Assembly (NCBI GenBank): GCA_026014595.1
Contig: JAOZHY010000018.1
Span: 1-64,000 of the forward strand
DNA: 64,000 nucleotides
Direction of reading: 5' to 3'
From: Candidatus Bathyarchaeota archaeon
Lineage (GTDB): Archaea; Thermoproteota; Bathyarchaeia; Bathyarchaeales; Bathycorpusculaceae
Below are positions 18,775 to 26,708 of the stretch, one piece after another. Numbering within the stretch: the stretch's first letter is position 1; every line of letters starts with the position of its first letter. The notes beneath the pieces were generated by a model. It made no database searches. It saw nothing but the letters and a program-made list of their open reading frames with translations, and was not told the origin of the DNA. The translations under genes were made by a program, and so were the position numbers.

Positions 18775-20119
18775 ATGGTTAAGAATAAGACGTCTTTGAC
18801 TTTTTATGGCGGGGTTCAACGAAATCGGCGGAAACAAAATCCTCCTCCAAGACCGAGACACGAGGGTTTTCTTCGACTTCGGCATGTCGTACGCCATGAA
18901 GAAGCAGTTTTACTCGCCGCCTTTCCTGTCGCCGAAAAGCGAAAGAAGCCTGCAGGAACTGGGCATTCTGCCGCAGTTGAAGGGAGTCTATAGTTTCGAC
19001 TCGAGTCCGCCCGAAGTTGACGCTGTTTTCATTTCTCACGGTCACATGGACCACTCGGCGTACTTGTCGTTCATAAAGCGTGAGATTTCTGTTTACTGCG
19101 GAGAAACCACGCGAACTATTCTCCAAACGCTGAGCGACGTGCGGCGTGCGGATTTGGAGTTCAGCGTGGGCGACATCGAATTCAAGGCTTTCCGCACAGG
19201 CAACAAAATCAAGATAGGCGGCTTGGAGGTTGAGCCTTTTCACGTTGACCATTCGGTTCCAGGCGCGTACGGCTTCGTCATTCACACATCCAACGGTGCT
19301 GTCGTTTACACCGGCGACTTCAGGGACCACGGAGCCAAGCCAGAGATGACCCGGGATTTTGTGGAGAACGCCAAGAACGCGAATCCTGTGGCAGTTGTTA
19401 CCGAAGCAACCAACATGACGGGCGCATCGGTTTCCAGTGAAGCTGAGGTTGAGGGTAAACTGGACAAGATTGTCGCACGCGCCGATGGCATTGTGTTGGC
19501 TGAGTTTGCTTATTCGGATGTTGACCGCTTGAACTCTTTCTATCACGTTGCCAAGAAGAACAGTCGTTGCTTGGCTGTCTCGCTGAGGCAAGCGTACCTT
19601 TTGGAAGCACTTCGAAAGGACAAAGGCTTAAGCGTTCCAGCTCTAGATGATGAGGCGATGTTGATTTTTCGAAAGTCGAAGAAGCGGTTTGACAAGTGGG
19701 AAAACGAACTGGCTGAGCGGTATGAAGGAGCAAACAAAGTTTTCGACGTGTTCGAAGTTTCGAAGCAGCAGTGCAAGGTCGTCCTAGCTGTTTCCTTCTA
19801 CGATTTTGAAGAGCTTGTGCCACTCCAGCCTGAAGCAGGCAGCTGCTACATTCTATCGTCTTCTGAACCGTTCAACGAGGAGATGGAAATCGACTATGAA
19901 CGACTGATTAACTGGTTGAGCCATTATGGCTTGCCGCAGTACCATGTGCACGTTTCGGGTCACGTGATGCCGCTGCAGCTGAAAGCCGCACTCAAAGAGA
20001 TAAATGCACAGAGAATTTTTCCAGTACACACCGAAAGCGCAAGCTTATTCGCCAAGTTCATGCGAGACCTGAAAAGCCAAGTTACGCTTGTTGAGAAATG
20101 CAGAGAGTACACGCTATAG
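18775..20119 (+). CDS. RNase J-family metallo-beta-lactamase ribonuclease, with an apparent +1 frameshift near the start
   Basis: The N-terminal reading from ATG 18775 gives MVKNKTSLTFYGGV. The next frame, open from ATG 18806, continues NEIGGNKILLQDRDTRVFFDFG. Together they form the conserved RNase J beginning, so one extra base (around the C at 18817) separates them. The metal motif HGHMDHS is near residue 79 of the long frame, and later ligands lie in HVDHSVPGAYGF and YTGDFRDHG. The end (SGHVMPLQLKAALKEI, IFPVHTES) is the beta-CASP/RNase J tail. It acts in RNA processing and decay. Either the gene is mutated or the assembly has an indel. It is coupled to the upstream kinase-like gene. Confidence 0.85.
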
Positions 20120-20192
20120 CCTTCCGTGGCGTCTCATGTACTTCGCGAGCGTTTATATCGCTTGTTTAAGGAAGATAATAGTGTGACTTGTA

Positions 20193-20471
20193 ATGAGTGA
20201 GATTCGATACTACAAGGGCGTGCATAAGGTCAAGGTCGTGACTGAGAGCGAGGGCTACTGGATAGTTGAGGCTTTAGAGGAGTTTGAGGATGACGTTGAC
20301 GGCGAAAAAGTCACTGTTAAAGTCGGGGAAAGGCGGATTGTGCCCTCTGAAATGGTACATAAGCGGAAATATCTGCCTCCGCCAGTGAAAGAGCATGTTT
20401 ACGAGTTGAAGATGGAGAAGAAGCTGAAACGGCTAGTTGATGAGGAAGAAAAGCAGGGCACCAAAAAATAA
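20193..20471 (+). CDS. Small conserved charged protein, unknown function
   Basis: The 92-residue protein is highly charged, with an N-terminal beta-rich part (IRYYKGVHKVKVVTESEGYWIVEALEEFED) and a lysine/glutamate-rich helical C-terminus. A TATA-like tttatat near 20152 lies about 40 bp before ATG 20193, which supports a real promoter. I do not recognise a family. Confidence 0.65.
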   Translation: MSEIRYYKGVHKVKVVTESEGYWIVEALEEFEDDVDGEKVTVKVGERRIVPSEMVHKRKYLPPPVKEHVYELKMEKKLKRLVDEEEKQGTKK

Positions 20472-20572
20472 GCAGTTGCTCAGCTTGCTTAGTGCGAATC
20501 GTTAGGTTTAATCGTGTTTGCCGTTTCATAAGTTATAAGCTGTCAAAAACCGCCAATAAACTTTGATAATCC

Positions 20573-20812
20573 ATGACCTTGACGCCAGCGTTCAGCCGCC
20601 GAATGCGCTTCGTCTTCCACAGTTTAGGCTTAAGCTGCTTAGGCGGCGCCATCTTCCTCCAAATCCTGGTGTTTGCGGACATCCTTCAGCAGGGGTACTT
20701 CATGGCGGTGGAGCAGAACCCAGCCATACTCGCATTCGAAGTGGCGCTTACGGGTTTCGCCTTAATCTACTTCGTTTACATTTATCAGCGTCTAATGCGT
20801 CAAGTCAAGTAA
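20573..20812 (+). CDS. Small two-helix membrane protein, unknown
   Basis: The 79-residue protein has two hydrophobic helices (about residues 15-38 and 51-68) and basic ends (SRRMRF, QRLMRQVK). A ttataag at about 20532 sits at the right distance for a nearly leaderless ATG at 20573. No family is recognised. Confidence 0.55.
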   Translation: MTLTPAFSRRMRFVFHSLGLSCLGGAIFLQILVFADILQQGYFMAVEQNPAILAFEVALTGFALIYFVYIYQRLMRQVK

Positions 20813-20898
20813 ACCACTAAACATCTTTTTCGGCTACACTCACAGAGAGACCCCCATAATTTAGCCTATTTTCTTAAAATTTCGTTAGTTAATTCTGC

Positions 20899-21480
20899 TT
20901 AATAATGACGTTTCTTGAAGTAATACTCAAGTGCACTGAGTCCAATTCCTACGAAAGCAAAAAATATGCCGAGATAAATGAATTCAAACGGAAGCAATCG
21001 ATACCTCATGGTTACATCTCGGTAGGCAGTCTCAGTCCATTGTTTGGTTACCAGCAACGTGACATCTTCATATGTAAACAAGGTGCTACTGTTGAAAATA
21101 AAATCGTACTGCGAAGTTAGAGGAACCATCCAGTCTTTGTCTACTGTCGTAACATCTGGATAAAACAAGTATGTGGTGATTACCTCATAATGGGATATGC
21201 CCGTTGTAACAGCACTAACATAGAAATCTATACCTTTGCCCGAGGTTACATTCACCTGAATATTCAATAAATCGCCAGCATTCAGATATGCTCCTATAGT
21301 GGCGCTTTTGGTTGGGCCTATAGCAGCAAGAGGCCTCCATCCTTGAATTATCACTTCTGATTTAGGAACCCGATATGCCTCATATACAGTTTTGGGAACG
21401 TAGGCGTAAGGCAACACGATGAGGACTATTCCAATTATAAAAGTAATTTCTGCCGTGATGACGGTTGTTTTCATCTTCAA
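20899..21480 (-). CDS. Membrane-anchored extracellular protein, unknown
   Basis: The 193-residue protein has a hydrophobic segment at each end (ITFIIGIVLIVLPYAYVP and FIYLGIFFAFVGIGLSAL). Between them is a soluble, beta-rich extracytoplasmic region of about 130 residues. It starts 27 nt after the stop of the gene at 21508-22407, so the two likely form an operon of surface proteins. No family is recognised. Confidence 0.7.
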   Translation of the reverse strand: MKMKTTVITAEITFIIGIVLIVLPYAYVPKTVYEAYRVPKSEVIIQGWRPLAAIGPTKSATIGAYLNAGDLLNIQVNVTSGKGIDFYVSAVTTGISHYEVITTYLFYPDVTTVDKDWMVPLTSQYDFIFNSSTLFTYEDVTLLVTKQWTETAYRDVTMRYRLLPFEFIYLGIFFAFVGIGLSALEYYFKKRHY

Positions 21481-21507
21481 GTCAATGCCTCCTCTTTCTG
21501 GTGATTA

Positions 21508-22407
21508 TCATTTGAATTCCCATGATAGCTGCCGTTTGCGTCTCTTGAAGTAAACCAGCAGACTTAAGCCGAAAAAGGCAACTAATGCGCCAGAAGCAGA
21601 TGCGACTATTTTTGTTGGAAATGTTTCTGAGATTTCTGAAGTGTCTATGGTAAAAGTTACTGTTTTGGAGGCGCCCATGTTTCCGGCTGTGTCATTCGCA
21701 TAAACCGTTATGTTATGCGAGCCCTCTAACAGCCCTGTCAGAGTTGCGTTTCCCGCAATGGTTACGTTTGCTTCTCCGTCTAGGCAGTACCCTATCCATG
21801 AAGTTGGCTGGTCTGTTGTGAAGTTTAACGGTAAGCTGTTTTGACTGTAGGTTTTGTTTTCAACCGACAGGTCTGATATGGCTGGAGGTTTTCTATCGCT
21901 TATGGTGAAGTAGACTGTGCTGTTGCCCAATATGAGCGCTGGATAATTGAAGTTTGTGCTTGTTCGCTCATACTTTGCGTAAACGGTTAGCTTATGTTGT
22001 CCTTCAGGTAATTCAGGTAGCGCCACCCCGCCAGCAGTCACGTATGGGGACATGATTGAGATGCCTGTGGTTGTTGTGCCATTTGGATATGTAATTGTTG
22101 TCTCTATGGGCATGAATGTTGTTGTTAACGGTACTGTTACGTTACTTTCTCCGTCTACGCTGTAAACCATCACAAAACGATACTGTTCCGGACCAAACAA
22201 AGACTTAACACTGATGTTCAGGGTTAACATGTTGGAGCTATAGGTGGTATTGGCTGGTGAAATGATGTTGATGTCTCCTATTAGAGGACAACCTCTCCCG
22301 TCTGGAGTGTACTGTGCCTTAACAGTTTGAACCCCAACAAACAACAAAGTTAAAAGCGTCGCTAAAGTAAGGACTGCGAGCAGAACAATTGCCCTCATAG
22401 CCCTCAT
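21508..22407 (-). CDS. Surface protein with Ig-like domains and C-terminal membrane anchor
   Basis: The 299-residue protein has a signal peptide (VLLAVLTLATLLTLLFVGVQTVKA) and two Ig-like beta domains. The first is near residues 45-170. The second, near 178-256, carries the typical SHNITVYANDTAGNMGASKTV. A membrane helix and basic KRRKRQ tail end the protein. Several N-x-S/T sequons suit archaeal glycosylation. It heads a two-gene operon with the protein ending at 20899. A dyad at 22463-22488 lies upstream. Confidence 0.75.
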   Translation of the reverse strand: MRAMRAIVLLAVLTLATLLTLLFVGVQTVKAQYTPDGRGCPLIGDINIISPANTTYSSNMLTLNISVKSLFGPEQYRFVMVYSVDGESNVTVPLTTTFMPIETTITYPNGTTTTGISIMSPYVTAGGVALPELPEGQHKLTVYAKYERTSTNFNYPALILGNSTVYFTISDRKPPAISDLSVENKTYSQNSLPLNFTTDQPTSWIGYCLDGEANVTIAGNATLTGLLEGSHNITVYANDTAGNMGASKTVTFTIDTSEISETFPTKIVASASGALVAFFGLSLLVYFKRRKRQLSWEFK

Positions 22408-22462
22408 ACAGCAGTTCCCACCACTAAGCAGTTATGAACATGCCGCTTTTAGTTCTACTTAA

Positions 22463-22488
22463 GGAACACAACGTTCCAAAGCTGGAAC
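22463..22488. promoter_or_regulatory. Composite dyad upstream of the surface-protein operon
   Basis: GGAAC and GTTCC arms (5-nt gap) and GTTCCA and TGGAAC arms (4-nt gap) share the central half-site, giving three alternating half-sites in 26 bp. A TATA-like cttaag is beside it on the minus-strand side of the gene at 22407. It may be an operator. Confidence 0.4.
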
Positions 22489-22590
22489 AGCCCCAACTCA
22501 ACCGCTAAAACACATGCACCCTAAGACTTAACTAAAATTCTGTTCTTCTTGCAGAATTTCAGCCTCTAAATAAGCAAATGGGCAGTCTCC

Positions 22591-23487
22591 GTGAGCAATA
22601 GAATCACTGGGGGAATTCAAAGCTTAAATGATGTGAACGCATCTTATTTTTTCTGGCAGGAGACAAACCCGTTGGCAAACGAGAAAATAGGCGAAGACAA
22701 CTACGTGCTGCTGTACTTGGATGTGCGGCGAACGTACATGGTTAAAGTGGAAGCTGGAAAAACCTTTCACACGCACAAAGGCTACATAAAACTAGACGAC
22801 CTAATCGGGAAAGAGTTTGGCGAAACCGTCAAAACCAGCTTAGGCGTCGAGTTCACGGCGCTGAAGCCTTTAGTGACTGATTACATGATGAAGTCGTCCC
22901 GCAAGACGCAGATAACCTACCCCAAAGACGCAGCCTTAATCATGATGTTCAGCGGCATCAGTTCAGGTAGCCGCGTCATCGAATCAGGCACTGGAACAGG
23001 CGCATTGACAACCGCGCTTGCGCATTACGTTAAACCAACCGGCAAGGTTTACAGCTACGAGATGCGAGAGGAGTTTCAGCGCGCTGCAGAGAAAAACCTC
23101 AAACGCGCTGGCTTGCTGGAGTTTGTCGAACTGAAAAGCAGAGATGTCACAACAGGGTTTGATGAGCGGGACGTAGACGCTGTTATATTGGATTTGGCGG
23201 TTCCGTGGCTTGTTGTGCCCCACGCTTACGAAGCGCTCAAACCATCTGGAACAATAGTGTCTTTCAGCCCCACAATTGACCAAGTAGTCAAGGCAACTGA
23301 AGCGTTGAGGGAGCACGGGTTTGTCTGCATCGAAACAATAGAGTGCTTGATGCGTGGAATGCAGGTTGAACGTGGAAAAACTCGCCCTCAAACGCTGATG
23401 ACTGGGCATTCGGGCTACATCACTTACGCGCGCAAGGCGCTAAAGCCTCCTCAGGAAACAGGTGGCAATGAAGCTGAAAAGGCTTAG
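22591..23487 (+). CDS. trmI: tRNA (adenine-N1)-methyltransferase TrmI
   Basis: The 298-residue protein has an N-terminal small beta domain (VLLYLDVRRTYMVKVEAGKTFHTHKGYI) and a Rossmann methyltransferase domain. SAM motif I is RVIESGTGTGALTTALAHYV (about 129-148) and VYSYEMREEF follows. VDAVILDLAVPWLVV is motif IV. Archaeal TrmI makes m1A57/m1A58 in the tRNA T-loop as a tetramer. The start is GTG 22591. A TATA-like tctaaata lies about 25 bp upstream, so the message is nearly leaderless. Its stop overlaps the convergent radical SAM gene by 4 bp. Confidence 0.92.
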   Translation: MSNRITGGIQSLNDVNASYFFWQETNPLANEKIGEDNYVLLYLDVRRTYMVKVEAGKTFHTHKGYIKLDDLIGKEFGETVKTSLGVEFTALKPLVTDYMMKSSRKTQITYPKDAALIMMFSGISSGSRVIESGTGTGALTTALAHYVKPTGKVYSYEMREEFQRAAEKNLKRAGLLEFVELKSRDVTTGFDERDVDAVILDLAVPWLVVPHAYEALKPSGTIVSFSPTIDQVVKATEALREHGFVCIETIECLMRGMQVERGKTRPQTLMTGHSGYITYARKALKPPQETGGNEAEKA

Positions 23488-25049
23488 CTAAGGCGATTTG
23501 GTTGTCCGTTTCCGTTTCTCATCGTGGCTTGAGGCATACCCAGCGTCCAGAAAGCCTGCTTTAATTGTTCGCCACGCGTAAAGCCGTAATAAATGCCCAT
23601 GATTGCGGCAAAATACGGAATGAACACGTTGTTTACGAACTTGTAGAGAAGCGGGTTGCGGATTCTGTTTTCGAGGAAAGTGGGCTTCCAAATTCTGATG
23701 TTGTAGTCCCAGCAGCGGATGAAGAAGTCCCATCTTGCTTTGGACAGCGAATCGAGTTCAGCGCCCTTCTTATTCATTAGCACGCAGTTTTCGAGTGGCA
23801 CGAAGAAAAGCGGCACGTAGAACGCGTTGTAGCCTTTCAGCTTGTCCATAAGTTCAAGTGTTGCCAAAACGTCCTCTTCTTTCTCGTCTGGGAGTCCAAC
23901 GATTAATGTTGCCAACGGGTACCAGTCGTTGTCGTTAAGTATTCCAAACGCGTCGGTGACTATTTCCTGCCATTGTTCAGGCTTGTAAGGCAACATTTTG
24001 CCGCTCATGTACTTCTTCATCAGCCTCGTGCTGCCTGTTTCGATGCCTGTTTCAGCCGTGATTATGGCTTTGTTGTCGAAAGAATACCAGCTGCGCTCAA
24101 TGAGAATTTCAGCCAACTCTTTGATCATTTGAGGGTTGTAAACTACGGGTGCCAGAGACATGTGGGAAACCTGGATGCTCTTGACGCCTGGATGGTCAGC
24201 GACGCTTTTGACCATTTTCACCACAACCTCTTTGTTGGGAATGAAACTTTTGCTTTTAGATCCGTAGAGAAAGAGGTCTTCCGTTATCAACGTTATGTGG
24301 TCGCTGCCTTCTCTTGTTGTCATTTCCACTTCCCGCATAATCCGGTCCAGCGATACGTCTACTTTGCTTTGCATCGTGGGCGTGCAGAATTGGCAGTTTC
24401 TGCCGCATCCCTTGGAGATTTCAACTGCGCCGTGAATGGCAGCGTGCTTGGACAGCGGCATCGTTTCATAGTCCCAGTTACGCAACGACTCGTCAGCGTG
24501 AACTATGCGTGGAAGCGCTTCTCCGTTGACCGCCTTCTTGAAAATTTCAATTATCGGGTCAGGTCTTCCGCCCAAGACAACGCAGTCTATGCCATATTTG
24601 TCAGTCATGCGTTTGCGTTCAAGCTGCCACGCGCCGAAGCCGCCGACAATAAGTTTGGGCTTAAACTTTTTGATGGCAGGGTGCGTTACGAGCTTTTGAA
24701 ACTCGAGAGCGTTCATAGGCTCTCCGCCACCTATAACTGAAGAGTAAGTTTTGCTGACGTAACCCATGCCCGTTGGATCCATCGAGGAGATTCCAACCAC
24801 TTTAGTTTCTGGTCCAATGAACTGGCTTAAATCTTGGGGATGAGCCACGGCAACATCGTTTTCCGTGAAACCGTTCTCTAAAAGCATGGCTTCAACTTTT
24901 CTCAAACCGTATGGCGCGTATTTGGCTCTGCCATCAGGATAGCGCTCAACTGGAGGGTAAAGAGATTTTCTGGCGAAGCCTAGCGGAATTGGCCCTAAAG
25001 CGAAGCCTGCTGAAAAAGCCATGAACGGATTGTTGAAGAAGTCACTCAT
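23484..25049 (-). CDS. B12-binding radical SAM protein
   Basis: The 521-residue protein has an N-terminal cobalamin-binding-type Rossmann region (KVVGISSMDPTG, KLIVGGFGAWQ, CVVLGGRPDPI). The radical SAM core follows, with the cluster motif CGRNCQFC near residues 214-221. The rest is a TIM-barrel half with TAETGIETGSTRLMKKY, then about 100 residues ending in a hydrophobic stretch (FIPYFAAIMGIYYG). Such enzymes are often methyltransferases, or act on lipids or cofactors. The substrate here is not evident. It stands alone and converges with trmI. Confidence 0.85.
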   Translation of the reverse strand: MSDFFNNPFMAFSAGFALGPIPLGFARKSLYPPVERYPDGRAKYAPYGLRKVEAMLLENGFTENDVAVAHPQDLSQFIGPETKVVGISSMDPTGMGYVSKTYSSVIGGGEPMNALEFQKLVTHPAIKKFKPKLIVGGFGAWQLERKRMTDKYGIDCVVLGGRPDPIIEIFKKAVNGEALPRIVHADESLRNWDYETMPLSKHAAIHGAVEISKGCGRNCQFCTPTMQSKVDVSLDRIMREVEMTTREGSDHITLITEDLFLYGSKSKSFIPNKEVVVKMVKSVADHPGVKSIQVSHMSLAPVVYNPQMIKELAEILIERSWYSFDNKAIITAETGIETGSTRLMKKYMSGKMLPYKPEQWQEIVTDAFGILNDNDWYPLATLIVGLPDEKEEDVLATLELMDKLKGYNAFYVPLFFVPLENCVLMNKKGAELDSLSKARWDFFIRCWDYNIRIWKPTFLENRIRNPLLYKFVNNVFIPYFAAIMGIYYGFTRGEQLKQAFWTLGMPQATMRNGNGQPNRLS

Positions 25050-25229
25050 TTCGGTGGCTGAAGCGGTGAGTACTATTTTGACGCCTTTGACTCCTAAACC
25101 CGTAGTTTATCTCTCTCCGTGTCTTTCGCATTAACAGAAGAGAAGAATTGTTCCACAGAGTTTTTAAGAATTGCGTATGGGCAATTCCTAAAAGAACGAT
25201 TCAAAAGCTGAACCAATCATTTGAAGAAG

Positions 25230-25601
25230 CTAATTTCTCCTTTTTTTCCTCTCGCTTACATTTGGGTCCAGTCGGTTGCTTGATAGTGCGTTAAGAACGG
25301 GTCGTTTAGTGACTTTTTCGCAGATTGGCCGAAAATGAATGGTCTTTGAAATTCTTCGCTTATTCAGCCACCCCATTCGGGTTAACTGATTGAGATAGCT
25401 GCTTTCGATGGCTCGACATCGCCCAGTCAGGTTAGAAACCACTGTTGCGTCGCACTCACCCTTGGATACTACCGTGAGGTAGGTTCGCCTGAGGTGATCA
25501 GGTAACTGCAAAAGTTCTGTGTCAGGGACCTCTACTGGTTGAGGGTTCCAGTTTGAGACGGTGTTCTCGATATCATCGAGCCTGTAGCGGATGTTTAACA
25601 T
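25230..25601 (-). CDS. Winged-helix DNA-binding protein
   Basis: The 123-residue protein has a central winged helix: LPDHLRRTYLTVVSKGECDA, then a recognition helix region TGRCRAIESSYLNQLTRMGWL and a wing ending in TIHFRP. Short basic ends flank it (SERKKRRN). The pattern resembles small archaeal transcriptional regulators seen next to unrelated genes. Its target is unknown. Confidence 0.7.
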   Translation of the reverse strand: MLNIRYRLDDIENTVSNWNPQPVEVPDTELLQLPDHLRRTYLTVVSKGECDATVVSNLTGRCRAIESSYLNQLTRMGWLNKRRISKTIHFRPICEKVTKRPVLNALSSNRLDPNVSERKKRRN

Positions 25602-25931
25602 TTCTTGAAATATTCTGTCTAGTATGCTTCTCCTAACTATTTCTTGTTCCCCCGGATATTTTTGGTTGTTTCTGTCATGATTTTAAAACATTTTAGTTTT
25701 TTTGTCAATCATCCTTTAACAGATTGCCGATTGGGGTTTGCAAGAGGCAAAGCGTACTTGACAAATTTGCAAAAACCTATTAACTGCCAAGTTTGCTCTC
25801 GGTAAAAGGCAAAAAGCGGGCAAGCTGCTCTAACTGCGCTGGGGTCTTTCCTTTTTTGTGTTTGTGTAAATCGTTTGCACACTAATGTTTATCGTTTGAT
25901 TTCCATTTTTGGGAAATAGGAGACTGCAACC
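25602..25931. other. Intergenic region between divergent genes
   Basis: The 330 bases are AT-rich in the first half and contain the promoters of both divergent neighbours. Two ATCGTTTG octamers stand 20 bp apart near 25870-25900, upstream of the secreted protein gene. No gene or stable structure is evident. Confidence 0.45.
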
Positions 25932-26396
25932 TTGCGGAGACAGACCATAGTCATAGGGTGTTTAGTTGCTTTCGCTGTTGCGGGATTGTTCGTGAGCCTG
26001 TTCTCATCTGTCGCGCTCGCTGCATTTCGTAGTGTTAGGGTAAGCGGTTTCTCGGTAAATGCAAATTTGGGACTCTACTCTGACAGCGAATGCACTCAAA
26101 AATTGACCTCGATTGATTGGGGAGCCCTTTCTCCGGGGGATTCTGCGGTCAGAACGGTTTATGTCAAGAACCTTGGTAATTCCCGCCTATGGCTGAGTTT
26201 GTCAACGACGAATTGGACTCCTTCGGTTGCCAATGGACAAGTGGCTTTGAGTTGGAACCGGGAAGGTGCCACGTTGGCTGCTGGTCAAGTGATGAGGGCA
26301 ACACTTACGCTTACGGTGTCGCCTGATGCACGTAGTTTCACCGCCTTCAATTTTGATACTGTAATAACTGGTGAGGTTCGAAGAAGCCGATTTTAA
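25932..26396 (+). CDS. Secreted protein with TasA/pilin-like beta domain
   Basis: The 154-residue protein starts at TTG 25932, 8 nt after AGGAGA. It has a signal peptide (VIGCLVAFAVAGLFVSLFSSVALA) and a beta-sandwich-like domain. The domain contains TSIDWGALSPGDSAVRTVYVKN and an ALAAGQ-like spacing (ATLAAGQVMRATLTLTVS) that recalls archaeal extracellular proteins of the camelysin/TasA type. No sorting signal or second membrane helix is seen. Function is unknown. Confidence 0.65.
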   Translation: MRRQTIVIGCLVAFAVAGLFVSLFSSVALAAFRSVRVSGFSVNANLGLYSDSECTQKLTSIDWGALSPGDSAVRTVYVKNLGNSRLWLSLSTTNWTPSVANGQVALSWNREGATLAAGQVMRATLTLTVSPDARSFTAFNFDTVITGEVRRSRF

Positions 26397-26708
26397 ATGT
26401 AGGCTGCGTAGCTGATTAAGCAACTTAGCCGTTTGCGTGTGCAGAAAACTCATTGCACTCGTGCTCTCTGGAGAGGACTCTCAGAAGGCAATTTTGCTAT
26501 TCGGTGCCGTCCGAGTAACTCTGAACTTTCATCCTCGAAAGTCAAGCTAATGCCTTTTCATCATCCGGCAACAAGAAGTAAGCCAAAGCAGAAATAAAAG
26601 GGTTCCCAGTTAAATCGTAGAATAGTCTCTCTGAGGTGACTACCCCTCCCTTATTTAAAGGGAGTGAAACGTGACCGAGAAAACGAGCACACTGAGGGAA
26701 AGAGATTT
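26397..26708. other. Intergenic region between convergent genes
   Basis: The 312 bases lie between two convergent stop codons. They contain the hairpin at 26646-26664 and a weaker one near 26526 (CTTTC/GAAAG). No coding potential was recognised. Confidence 0.45.
26646..26664. terminator. Perfect 7-bp hairpin downstream of alaS
   Basis: CTCCCTT and AAGGGAG pair perfectly around a 5-nt A/T loop, 45 bp beyond the alaS stop. It may end the alaS transcript. It could also be a TATA-bearing palindrome. Confidence 0.4.

Noticed and set aside
18779-19591. A 270-codon minus-strand frame opposite RNase J
   Set aside because: Antisense shadow; the opposite strand encodes conserved metal motifs.
24505-24740. 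Long plus-strand frames opposite the radical SAM gene
   Set aside because: Shadows; the cluster cysteines are on the minus strand.
25490-25520. GTGAGGTA inside the winged-helix gene as another tRNA-His attachment site
   Set aside because: Only the core-like octamer matches; the acceptor part GCCGGGG is missing and the gene is intact.
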